Positions 32,012-42,630 of a stretch of 64,000 nt of DNA are shown here, piece after piece; within the stretch, counting starts at the first letter, position 1, and each line of letters starts with the position of its first letter. The stretch covers positions 375,001 to 439,000 of the forward strand of contig JAZAYU010000258.1 in the NCBI GenBank assembly GCA_038501625.1, given 5' to 3'. The notes below the pieces were generated by a model. That model was not told the origin of the DNA. It saw only the letters and a list, made by a program, of their open reading frames with translations, and did no database searches. The position numbers were made by a program, and so were the translations under genes. The stretch is from Corbicula japonica. Taxonomy: Eukaryota; Mollusca; Bivalvia; Venerida; Cyrenidae.

Positions 32012-33146
32012 TACAAGAGGGCCATGATGGCCCTGAATCACTCACCTGAGTATGAAACTCAAGTTATTAACCAGAAACTGAATTTTTATTTTTAGCAACA
32101 GCGACCTTGACCTTGATCACAGACAAATGGGTAGCAATCCCAATAAGCTACCCATATACCAAGTTTGGAGTCAATATGCCAAAGCAAATTAAAGTTATTA
32201 AGTGGAAACTGAATTTCTATTTTTAGCAACAGTGACCTTAACATTGATCACAGACACCTGGGTTGCAATCCCAAGCTGCCTCTTGATATAAGCTACTCAT
32301 ACACCAAGTGTGAAGTCAAAGTAAACTAAAGTTATTAAGTGGAAACTGAATTTCTATTTATAGCAACAGCGACCTTGTCCTTGATTACAGACAGGTAGGT
32401 AGCATTCCCAAGCTGCCTCTTAATTTAGGCTACCCATACACCAAGTTTGGAGTCAATTTGCCAAAACAAACTCGATCAATGAAGTAAAAACTGAATTTCT
32501 ATTTTTAGCAACAGTGACCGAGATCTTGATCAGAGACACCTGGGTAGCAATCCCAAGCTGCCTCTAGATATAAGCTATCTAAATACCAAGTTTGGAGTCA
32601 ATAGGCCAAAGCAAACTCAAGTAATTAAGTGGAAACTGAATTTCTATTTTTAGTAAAAGTGACCTTGACCTTAATCACAGACACTTGGGTAGCAACCCCA
32701 AGCTGCCTTTTGATATGAGCTACCCATACATCAAGTTTGGAGCCAATAGGCCAAAGAAAACTCAAGTTATTAAGCAGAAACTGAATTTCTATTTTTAGCA
32801 ACAGTGACCTTGACCTTGATCACAGACACCTGGGTAGCAACCCTAAGCTGCCTTTTGATATAAGCTACCCATATACCAAATTTGGAGTCAATAGGCCTAA
32901 GCAATCTAAAGTAATTGAGCAAAGACTGAATTTCTATTTTTAGCAGCAGTGACCTTGACCTTGTGGTCATGATTTGAACAACTTTTGTAGACATCAGTGC
33001 CAGGATGCTTCATGAAAAAATTTGGTTAAAATCCATCAAGTGGTTTCAGAGGAGATGTTGTTTAAAGGAAATTGTTGACGGACGCTGGACGCCAGACAAA
33101 GACGGTCACAATAGCTCACCATGAGCCTAAGGCTCAGGTGAGCTAA
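32012..33146. mobile_element. helitron-like element with ~145-bp tandem core (HINE-B)
   Basis: Left end ACAAGAGGGCCATGATGGCC, then CACTCACCTGAGTATG. Seven tandem units of about 145 bp with AACTGAATTTCTATTTTTAG, CAACAGTGACCTTGACCTTG and GCTACCCATA.ACCAAGTTTG. The right end has CTCACCATGAGCC, a hairpin TGAGCC-TAA-GGCTCA, then GGTGAGCTAA, fitting the helitron hairpin plus CTRR rule. Subterminal CTCACCTGAG/CTCAGGTGAG are inverted. Confidence 0.8.
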
Positions 33147-33278
33147 AAACTGAGTTTGGAAACAAGTCTTAAATCTCAAGAATCTGATTGGCTGAAATGG
33201 CGACTAATCGTCATTTCAGCCAATCAGATGCTTGAGATTTGAGACTGGTTTCCATGCTCAGTTTTATAACATTGGGCA
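33147..33278. mobile_element. PalA palindromic MITE, copy 7, abutting HINE-B
   Basis: AAACTGAGTTTGGAAACAAG through GATTGGCTGAAATGGCGAC, centre, then the reverse complement to CAGTTTTATAACATTGGGC. Its first bases coincide with the last bases of HINE-B. Confidence 0.85.
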
Positions 33279-33561
33279 TAGGAATACAATAAGACAAAAT
33301 AAGCCTGTTCAACTGTATGTTATATTTAAATAATCTATATGTTCCACAAATCAATCAGACACAATTTGGACATCTAAACCAGTGATTTTAACATTCAAAT
33401 ATTTTAATTAACATATTGAACATACTTTTAGCCACACAAAAATACCAGAGACAATAATAATTACTACTCATAAATTTTACCCACCTTTGATGCACACACA
33501 CCAATGCAAAATGATCACATGCTCTGATATAGCTCAAATGAATGTAAAAAAAGCAAAGGTC

Positions 33562-33690
33562 TTAAGATAATAATAAAACTGAGAATGGAAACCAGTTTCA
33601 AATCTAAAGGATCTGATTGATTGAAATAGAGACTTGTCTCCAATTCAGCCAATCAGATGCATGAGATTTCAAATCTCAGTCTTCAGTCCT
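33562..33690. mobile_element. PalA palindromic MITE, copy 8 (diverged)
   Basis: AAGATAATAATAAAACTGAG ... GATCTGATTGATTGAAATAG ... CAGCCAATCAGATGCATGAG. The right end is worn. Confidence 0.7.
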
Positions 33691-34767
33691 GGTGGTATAA
33701 TTGACCAGCTGAAACAAAATCACAGCCAGCTGGGATGTGTTATATATATCTAGCTGCAACTGTTATGGTTATCCAGAGGTTATGTTTTAGTATCCTCAGC
33801 TGGGATGTTTTATGAATATCCTGAGCTGTGATGTTTATTGGATATTTGTTAATCAGCAATACTATTCTTCATCATTGAATCAATAACAACAAAATTAGCC
33901 ATCAATGGTACTTTAAACTGAAGTGTGGATCATCTTCAAACTTAATTTTACATCATTCTTGGATATCCGGCTGTGATTTTTAATGGATATCCAGTTGTGT
34001 ATGTTTGTGGGTGTGTGAATATCCAGATGTGATATATTACAGCTTAGTTATTTTATGGATAAGATGAATTATCAATACCCAGTTGTGACTTTATTGATAA
34101 CCATATTGATATTGATATTAATGTTTTGTAACTCCAGCTTTGATGTTTACATATATCCAGCTGCATTTTTTTGACATCTAGAGGTGGGTTTTGGGGTTGT
34201 GTGTTTATTCTTAATATGGTATTGGTATTAACTTTAAATGGGAAAATTCTTTAACATAAATTGATCTGGGTATGATACCATAAAGAATGTACTTCAAAGT
34301 TGCAGTGAAAAATTCTGTAAAGAAAATATTCTAGCATTTTAACAAACATACCCACAATTTTAGTAGAATCACAAACAATCATATACTTAATACTTACATC
34401 ACACTACATTCAACACAAAAATAGAAATATATATATAACTCGTAAAAACATAAAAGATGAATAACTTTTTAAAGAGATAAATAACAATAATCCATGATTT
34501 ATGGCTTCTGAAACTATACAGTTGTTTACATGTTGTCTTCACAAACTATTGCAGGGTGACTTAACTTGTTGAAATGGTTGGCCTTTCTCTTCTATTTATT
34601 TCATGTTTAATTTTTTAAACCAATAAAAACACACAATCTGTGAGAATGAATCAGTTACCTTTGACATGCAAATTAAAAGAAACATGGAGACCTTGCTATA
34701 TTTTGTTTAAATCTCAAGTTCATCAATTTAGTGAAATTTTAATCTGATCAGTGCAATTCTAAGTTAT
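33691..34767. other. non-coding with degenerate TATCCAGCTGTG-type repeats
   Basis: Variants of ATATCCAGCTGTGATGTTT (about 12 bp core) recur irregularly between about 33720 and 34180. I recognise nothing else. Confidence 0.45.
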
Positions 34768-34880
34768 TAACTCTATTCACTTAATGGATATGGCTTATCT
34801 CCCTTGTGCAAGCAGTGTAGATCCAGAACAACTGTCTGATCAGGTTCTACACCGTTTGCTTTCAAATTCATAAAGTTTTT
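34768..34880. mobile_element. PalB fragment, copy 11
   Basis: Left part only: CTATTCACTTAATGGATATG, CAAGCAGTGTAGATCCAG and CTGATCAGGTTCTACACCG. Confidence 0.6.
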
Positions 34881-35238
34881 GACCAGGCACAAAACATAGT
34901 AGGTTAGACTACATGCTGACCTGTATCAACAATGTTTGCCTATGTGATAAAAATTTGCAGTTTTTGACAAACACATGTCAACAGGATAATGACTGAAGAT
35001 ACTGGCTAGCCATTTCAACATAATTATGCAGCCACTTGCCAATAGCTGTATCATACATATGATTCTGTACATAATGTTATATATACAAAGACCAATGTGC
35101 CATTCACCATTTATGTTCTACATATCCGTCATTTGATAATAAATACATATACATCTTAACAACACATGCTCTTAACATACGCCAAGCAAATAATCATACA
35201 GGTGTTTCATAAAACCTTACCATAACATCTTCATTTAA
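34881..35238. other. non-coding, nothing recognised
   Basis: AT-rich spacer without features. Confidence 0.4.
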
Positions 35239-35465
35239 CCCTTTACTCCATATATAGTTTTATTGCATTTGCGAACATTAGATATGCAAATCTGACAGCA
35301 CATCCATGCTGTCTGATCAGGATCTACACTGTTCGCTTATTGGTCACAAACAACTGAATCACAAAGCAAACTGTGTAGATCCTGATCAGATGGGATGGAT
35401 ATAGCAGCTGATCTAGATCTATACTGTATGCTCATGTGATAAAGGCCTATCTATGGAGTAAAGGG
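35239..35465. mobile_element. PalB palindromic MITE, copy 12 (tandem pair, first)
   Basis: TTAA at 35235-35238, CCCTTTACTCC and GGAGTAAAGGG ends. The TTAA at 35466-35469 is shared with the next copy. Confidence 0.9.
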
Positions 35466-35469
35466 TTAA

Positions 35470-35703
35470 CCCTTTCCTGGATATATACGCATTTTTACGC
35501 ATGTGCGACCAGTGTAGATCCAGATCAGCCGGCACATCTGTGCCGTCTGATCAGGATCTGCACTGGTCGCATTTTGGTCAGAAATAACCTAATGAATCAA
35601 AAAGCGAACAGTTTAGATCCTGATCAGACGGCACGGATGTGCCGGCTGATCTGGATCTAAACTGTTCGCCCTAGCAATAAAGGTGTATCTGTACAGGAAA
35701 GGG
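35470..35703. mobile_element. PalB palindromic MITE, copy 13 (tandem pair, second)
   Basis: Starts directly after the shared TTAA with CCCTTTCCTGG and ends CAGGAAAGGG before TTAA at 35704. The two arms are intact and of the two different stem types. Confidence 0.92.
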
Positions 35704-35763
35704 TTAAATAACACTGGTAAAATAGCAATATCTTGTTTTTCTTTTGTACAAAAGTGTTCTGTG

Positions 35764-36180
35764 TATTAATTATCTTTTTAAAAAATATTCACAAAAGAAA
35801 TATCTTTATTTACTGTAAAATATTTTACTTTCATGTTTTTTGTATAATAGCATACATTTTTAACCCTTTCCTGTACAGACGCACCTTTATTGCAAGGGCG
35901 AACAGTTTAGATCCAGATCAGCCGGCACATCCGTGCCGTCTGATCAGGATCTGCACTGGTCGCATTTTGGTCAGAAATAACCTAATGAATCTAAAAGCGA
36001 ACAGTTTAGATCCTGATCAGACGGAATGGATGTGCCGGCTGATCTGGATCTAAACTGTTCGCCCTAGCAATAAAGGTGTGTCTGTACAGGAAAGGGTTAA
36101 AAATTATTCACAAAAGAAACATCTTTATTTATTGTAAAATATTTTACTTTCACGTTTTTTGTATAATAGCATACAATTTT
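35764..36180 (+). repeat. ~84-bp direct repeat flanking PalB copy 14
   Basis: The stretch from AAAATATTCACAAAAGAAAT to GTATAATAGCATACATTTT (left, to 35859) recurs nearly unchanged from AAATTATTCACAAAAGAAAC to GTATAATAGCATACAATTTT (right, from 36100). Both copies are bounded by TTAA and the MITE sits exactly at their junction. Confidence 0.88.
35864..36096. mobile_element. PalB palindromic MITE, copy 14 (chimeric first arm)
   Basis: TTAA on both sides, with ends inverted over about 50 bp. The first arm opens with the GAACAGTTTAGATCC-type stem but closes with the GGATCTGCACTGGTCGC type, so its outer stem does not pair fully. The second arm is a normal GAACAGTTTAGATCC type. Confidence 0.9.
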
Positions 36181-36317
36181 AAGTGACAAAACTATACCAT
36201 ACTTCTAGATTAGTATTAGAAAATGTTATGTCACAAACCGCACAAAACTACCACTGGGATAAAAACAGGTGGTCTTGTTAACTAACTGGAGCGGTGAAAG
36301 GTCAAACGTAAAGCATA

Positions 36318-36553
36318 CCCCTTTACTCCATTATATACATCTTTCATCATATGGGCAACCAGTATAGATCTAGATCATCTCGCACATCCATGCTGTCTGA
36401 TCCGGATCTACACTGTTCGCATATTGGTAAAAAAATAACCTAATGAACCTAAATGCAAACGGTTTAGATCCTTATCAGACGTCATGGATGTGTCAGTTAA
36501 TCTGGATATAAACTGTTCACCCAGCAATAAAAGCCGTATCAATGGAGTAAAGG
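36318..36553. mobile_element. PalB palindromic MITE, copy 15
   Basis: CCCCTTTACTCC at the left and GGAGTAAAGG at the right. The two arms are diverged (GACGTCATGGATGTGTCAG in the second). Confidence 0.8.
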
Positions 36554-37068
36554 ATTTTAAGATCTTCCTCTATCCAAACAGTGCAGGGTGTTTACAACAA
36601 ACAGTGCAGGATGTTTAAAAAAAACAGTAAACTGGTTTTCAAAATCAGTTTTATCACTGCAGCACAACAAAAACTGAACTTTACAATTTCCACTTTGCCA
36701 CAAAAATTCCTCGCAGGCTCTAGATTATGAGATATGAAATTTATTTTATATGTCGGTTCTATTACCCCTGTATTCTAGACACTATCTAGCAGGAAATGTG
36801 TGAAGAGAGTAAACAATGTATGAAAAATAAATTTAACTAATTAAGTTAAGCAATATGATGGCATTAACTTCCCCATGTTTTAATTGGATTCAGTTATTTT
36901 CTATTGTAAACTATCTACATGTTTTAAGCCTGTTAGATTGTTGTTGACATTTTCAGAAGCCATGTGTAAACCCCATATATATTTTTTAATTTACATCTGA
37001 CTGAGTAAATTATTGATATATTTAAATTGAGTGAAGTTAATTTAAGAAAAAATATCTGACTAATTAAT
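36554..37068. other. non-coding, nothing recognised
   Basis: AT-rich spacer. ACAAACAGTGCAGG.TGTTTA is repeated twice near 36575-36620. Confidence 0.4.
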
Positions 37069-39083
37069 AACAAGAGGGCCATGATGGCCCTATATCGCTC
37101 ACCTGAGTACAAAAGTACTCTCAGCTTGTGGTTTCAGACAAGAAGATTTTTAAAGTTTTTCCTATACAAGTCTATATAAAATGAAGTGACCCCTGGGGCA
37201 GGGCCAATTTTGACCCCTGGGAAATAATTTGAACAATCTTTGTAGAGTTCTACTAGAGGATGCTAAATGCCAAATATCTAAGCTCTAGGCCTTGTGGTTT
37301 CAGACAAGAAGATTTTTAAAGTTTTTCCTATATAAGTCTATGTAAAAAGAAGTGACCCCTGGGGCGGGGCAAATTTTGACCCCAGGGAAATAATTTGAAC
37401 AAACTTTGTAGAGTTCCACTAGAGGATGCTAAATGCCAAATATCTCAGCTCTAGGCCTTGTGGTTTCAGACAAGAAGATTTTTAAAGTTTTTCCTATATA
37501 AGTCTATGTCAAATGAAGTGACCCCTGGGGCAGGGCCAATTTTGACCCCAGGGAAATAATTTGAACAATCTTTGTAGAGTTCCACTAGAGGGTGCTAAAT
37601 GCCAAATATCTAAGCTCTAGGCCTTGTGGTTTCAGAGAAGAAGATTTTTAAAGTTTTTCTTATATAAGTCTATGCAAAATGAAGTGACCCCTGGGGCAGG
37701 GCCAATTTTGACCCCAGGGAAATAATTTGAACAAACTTTGTAGAGTACCACTAGAGGATGCTAAATGCCAAATATCTCAGCTCTAGGCCTTGTGGTTTCA
37801 GAGAAGAAGATTTTTAAAGTTTTTCCTATATAAGTCTATGCAAAATGAAGTGACCCCTGGGGCGGGGCCAATTTTGACCCCAGGGAAATAATTTGAACAA
37901 TCTTTGTAGAGTTCCACTAGAGGGTGCTAAATGCCAAATATCTAAGCTCTAGGCCTTGTGGTTTCAGACAAGAAGACTTTTAAAGTTTTTATTAATATAG
38001 AAGTCTATGCAAAATGAAGTGACCCCTGGGGCGGGGCAAATTTTGACCCCAGGGAAATAATTTGAACAAACTTTGTAGAGTTCCACTAGAGGATGCTAAA
38101 TGCCAAATATCTCAGCTCTAGGCCTTGTGGTTTCAGACAAGAAGATTTTTAAAGTTTTTCCTATATAAGTCTATGTCAAATGAAGTGACCCCTGGGGCAG
38201 GGCCAATTTTGACCCCAGGGAAATAATTTGAACAATCTTTGTAGAGTTCCACTAGATGGTGCTAAATGCCAAATATCTAAACTCTAGGCCTTGTGGTTTC
38301 AGACAAGAAGATTTTTAAAGTTTTTCTTATATAAGTCTATGCAAAATGAAGTGACCCCTGGGGCGGGGCCAATTTTGACCCCAGGGAAATAATTTGAACA
38401 AACTTTGTAGAGTTCCACTAGAGGATGCTAAATGCCAAATATCTAAGCTCTAGGCCTTGTGGTTTCAGACAAGAAGACTTTTAAAGTTTTTCTTAATATA
38501 GAAGTCTATGCAAAATGAAGTGACCCCTGGGGCGGGGCCAATTTTGACCCCAGGGAAATAATTTGAACAAACTTTGTAGAGATCCACTAGAGGATGCTAA
38601 ATGCCAAATATCTAAGCTCTAGGCCTTGTGGTTTCAGAGAAGAAGATTTTTAAAGTTTTTCCTATATAAGTCTATGTAAAATGAAGTGACCCCTGGGGCG
38701 GGGCCAATTTTGACCCCAGGGCTATAATTTGAACAATCTTGGTAGAGGACCACTAGGTGATGCTACACAACAAATATCAAAGTTCTAGGCCTTGCGGTTT
38801 CAGAGAAGAAGATTTTTAAAAATTTTATGTTCAAAATCTATTTTTATCCTCTGTGACCTAGATAGGCAATGGACCGGAACCATTTGAACAATTTTTGTAA
38901 AGCTTCATGCAAGTAACATTCCTGCCAAGTTTCAGCAAGATTGGCCCAGGAGTTCAGGAGAAGAAGTTGTTTGAAGAAAAAGTTGACGACGCACGCACGC
39001 ACGCACGGACGACGGACGACGGACGACGGACATCAGGCGATCACAAAAGCTCACCATGAGCACTTCGTGCTCAGGTGAGCTAA
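37069..39083. mobile_element. helitron-like element with 166-bp tandem core (HINE-C)
   Basis: Left end AACAAGAGGGCCATGATGGC, then CGCTCACCTGAGTAC. Ten tandem copies of a 166-bp unit (169 bp in two) start near 37185, 37351, 37517, 37683, 37849, 38018, 38184, 38350, 38519 and 38685, with AGTGACCCCTGGGGC and TAGGCCTTGTGGTTTCAGA. The right end has a GCACGCACGCACG/GACGGACGACG microsatellite, GCTCACCATGAGC, a hairpin GAGCAC-TTC-GTGCTC and GGTGAGCTAA. It shares both termini with HINE-B but not the core. Confidence 0.85.
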
Positions 39084-39692
39084 AAAGCAAAATGAAAACA
39101 AAAATCAAGCAGTTAATAAAAGTTTGTCAAAAAGCACAAACAAGCAGTGTTAGATTAAAACAGTTCTGAGTAAAAACTACAAAAAAGAGTTACATCAGAT
39201 AATAGAAAATAAAGACTTTCACTTAGGTACACTTCTTTCAAAAACAGGATCAAGCACTTTTTATCCCGCTAAATTAACTTTTTTTCCAAAACAAGTTCAA
39301 AATAAATACACATGTTTACATTATTTTTCAAGAAACAAACTCAAACTTGATTTTTCAAACTTTTAAACAATCTATTTAAAACAAAAGTTACCAATTAGAT
39401 ATAGTTAATATATCCAATTGATATTTTAACAATTTCAATTAATCCCATTCGATTTAACAGAATGTAACTATATTTACCTAGAAAAGTAAACCAGTACTTG
39501 ATTGTTCCTAAAGTTGTACTTGCCTTATGTTAAAAGTGATATTAATACAAACACTACTACATGAAAGAGGGGACATTTAACAGTTTATACAAATCAAAAT
39601 TATATACATGGGTTTAACTGAAGCTGCCATAATCTATATATTGTATCAACAATGATCTCACCCAGGGAAGACAACCATTTTCTACTAAGCTG
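39084..39692. other. non-coding, nothing recognised
   Basis: AT-rich spacer without features. Confidence 0.4.
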
Positions 39693-39820
39693 TGCCTAAT
39701 CTGGAGACCAGTCTAAAATCTCAAGCATATGATTGGCTGAAATGGAAACTGGGCACCATTTCAGCCAATCAGATTCTTGAGATTTTAGACTGGTCTCCAA
39801 TCTTAGTTTTATGATCTTGA
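39693..39820. mobile_element. PalA palindromic MITE, copy 9
   Basis: GCCTAATCTGGAGACCAGTC ... ATGATTGGCTGAAATGG, a short centre, then CCATTTCAGCCAATCAGATT ... GGTCTCCAATCTTAG. Confidence 0.85.
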
Positions 39821-41380
39821 TATTGATACACATTACTCAATTTTTCTAATTTTCATCAAAACAAATCTAGTTCTTACAAAAATGTATGCTTTTGAAAACA
39901 TGCAATCTACAATAACGTCAGAATTTCCCACATGATCTTTTTCTAATTTACAATGAATGAACTGACTGATTTTAATAAATTAATCAACATTACAAAACAC
40001 CTTAAAGTGGCATTCAATAATACAAATTGCTCCTCACACCTAGTTAATTAATTATAGTAGGTTTCAAATACAGCTACATGATGATATAACTTAAATCTGT
40101 GACATCATTACAAAATCCTGACATTTGTGACACACCATGAGAAAACAAAGCTTACTGACTTTGGGGCAAGAGTAGATTTATATCTAAATTCGGAACTACC
40201 CAGTTCAAAAAGAATCTAAACATTTTTCTAGATGTATTAAGAATACTTTTTAAATGGCAAACAGTGTACAACCTGATCAGACAGTGCAGATGTGCAGGCT
40301 GATCTGGGTCTACTACTAGAAACAAAAGCCTGTACTCCCATTTAGTCATGTTGTGTCTAATTTTTGTAAAATCGTGCTGCAAAATTCTGACAACAATGCC
40401 ATTCAAACATTTCTAATGCCTTACTCTGACTTCAGATCAAGAAAAAAATACTGAATCAGATTATCTTTGCATAATTATGTTGCCATGTTAAATTCTTCCA
40501 GAATCTTTTAACATGCTCAAATGCAGGCAGTTCTCTTCCACATAACTTGAAAACGCCATACTCAGCAGACTGAAACTACATATCGTATTAATAATTGCCA
40601 CTTCAAGGGCTTTCATACAATGGAAATGACAAAGAAGAGCTCTGAAATCACTCACACAATAACAATGTAAATAAAACACTATAAGGATAATATACAAACA
40701 ATAGATTAAATCTCTAAAAACTATTTACATTTTATAAATCACCAATAACTCCACTTAATTACAATCATATTTAAGGAAAAATACAAGTTTATATTTATAA
40801 GACTTCCTGATTGAAATACTTGATGTTGTTAATTTAAAAACTATTTGGCTTTCATTCAATGTAAAAAAGCATTTGGATGTTGTTGTTCTTATTACTCAAA
40901 AACATTTTTGCATTTCTGTTTTTAAATAACCAACTACCCATACCTATCTGTTACTTTACCAAATAATTCCTACTTTCAAATGTCTATTAAACTTCAGTTT
41001 CTCAAGTGCAAGGGAACCAATTTTAAAAGAAAAGGCATCATCATCATCATGTTTAGTTGCTGTTCAGCTGTTAACCTGGTGAATGGTAAAATTAACTTTT
41101 CACACATGCAGTTCTTTAAATAATCATTCTTTCAATACTGTTGTAACAAATTCCACTTATTTTCCAGTATCCACATTTTCACTACCTATGTAATATTTAT
41201 AATAGATGTATAGTATGGGACATGTATACTACAGTATATACATTACCAGTTCCTTCCTAATTTATGCCATTTTTGTCATCACGCAGACATTCTATTTTCC
41301 TCCCTTTGAAAATCTACAGCAAACCATACAACACTGATCAAAACATGGAAAATTTCAAATAAATTATAAAGATAGTTGAT
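39821..41380. other. non-coding, one degenerate PalB remnant
   Basis: AT-rich. A weak PalB remnant at about 40246-40330 keeps CAAACAGTGTACAACCTGATC and GCTGATCTGGGTCTAC. I see nothing else. Confidence 0.45.
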
Positions 41381-41742
41381 CCCTTTACTCTACGGAGACG
41401 CCTTTTATCACATCGTCCACCAGTGTAGAGACAGCATCCATTCCTTCAGGATCTACACTGTCCAGTTCTTGGTCAGTAATAACCCAATGAATCTAAAAGC
41501 AAACAGTGAAGGTTCCAATCAGAAGGAACAGATGTGCCATCTGAATCTAAACTTGCTCCAAGGTTATAAAGCTGAGTTTGGAAACCAGTCTCAAATCTCA
41601 AGCATCTGATTGGCTGAAATGGCGACTGGTCGCCATTTCAGCCAATCAGATGCTTGAGATTTGAGACTGGTTTCCAAACAGTTTTATAACCTTGGGCACT
41701 GGTTGACCATGTGCTATAGCCATATCCCATGGAAAAAGGGGG
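41381..41742. mobile_element. PalB copy 17, interrupted by a PalA insertion
   Basis: CCCTTTACTCTACGGAGACG at the left and AAAAAGGGGG before TTAA at 41743. A PalA element (41557-41697) sits in the second arm, after GTGCCATCTGAATCTAAAC. Confidence 0.8.
41557..41697. mobile_element. PalA palindromic MITE, copy 10 (nearly perfect), inside PalB
   Basis: CCAAGGTTATAAAGCTGAG to CAGTTTTATAACCTTGGGC. The hairpin closes at GGCGACTGGTCGCC with essentially no loop. Confidence 0.92.
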
Positions 41743-42630
41743 TTAAATAATAAGATTGTTTCCTAAACAGACTTAACCACAAAAAACACGGAGCAGATGT
41801 TACAACGTATTCAGTTTAAACCTAATTTAGGGAATCGCTGTTGCCACATATACCACCAGTCTCTGCTAATCTAACAGTAATGCAAGTGACTGCATGATTT
41901 CAGGCGATACACCATTGACCCTCATTCAACCATTATGATTTTACTGAAAATTCTTGATGAAATATTTACAAGACTTTTGAATAGTACAGTTTCAATACTG
42001 GCAGTAATCAGAAATTGTATTTTGACATGATTTTATGGTTTTGTACCAAAAATAGCATTATTTCTAAAATATATACCATGTAAAAAAATCTCTACACATC
42101 ATTCCATCACATTAACACAGGTTTAACCAATATCATATTCACAACTTTTCCCGCCAAAACAACATTTTTTCGCCTGCTATTCTAGTTCACATCACTCGGT
42201 CCTTTTTAAAAGGAAACTGATTTCACAATATTTTACGCTGGAATCTGCACTACAAGCATACTGTTAAGACAAAAAGCATCCTGTAAGAAAAGTTACTAAA
42301 ATTAAGCTCCGATATAAATAAAAGTGTGTTTCCCAAAACACTCTACTTGCATAAATTTATGTGATGGGCTTAATTAGCTTATGGTTTGAATCTCTTTTAT
42401 ATCTCAAAATTTAGGACAGCTTTAAAGCCCGTTAAAAAGTTAATTTCAATGGACAAATATTTTGAATGTTCATTCTCTTCACCCATTTTATTCAAAAGGA
42501 TTTAGTTAAATACAAAAATGTATGTTGGAAGGCAACAGAGTTTCATCAGTATTTCAGCTTTAAGCTCGTTTCTTTCAAAATAATGAGAAATTTCTAGATT
42601 AAGTAGAAATAGTGCTTTCCCTATAAAACT
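41743..42630. other. non-coding, nothing recognised
   Basis: AT-rich spacer without features. Confidence 0.4.

Noticed and set aside
35436..36053. ORFs with SVDPDQ(P/L)AH...[13 protein letters not shown] sequence, seen at many places
   Set aside because: All come from PalB hairpin arms read in one frame, and the same peptide appears on both strands because the arms are palindromic. They are not genes.
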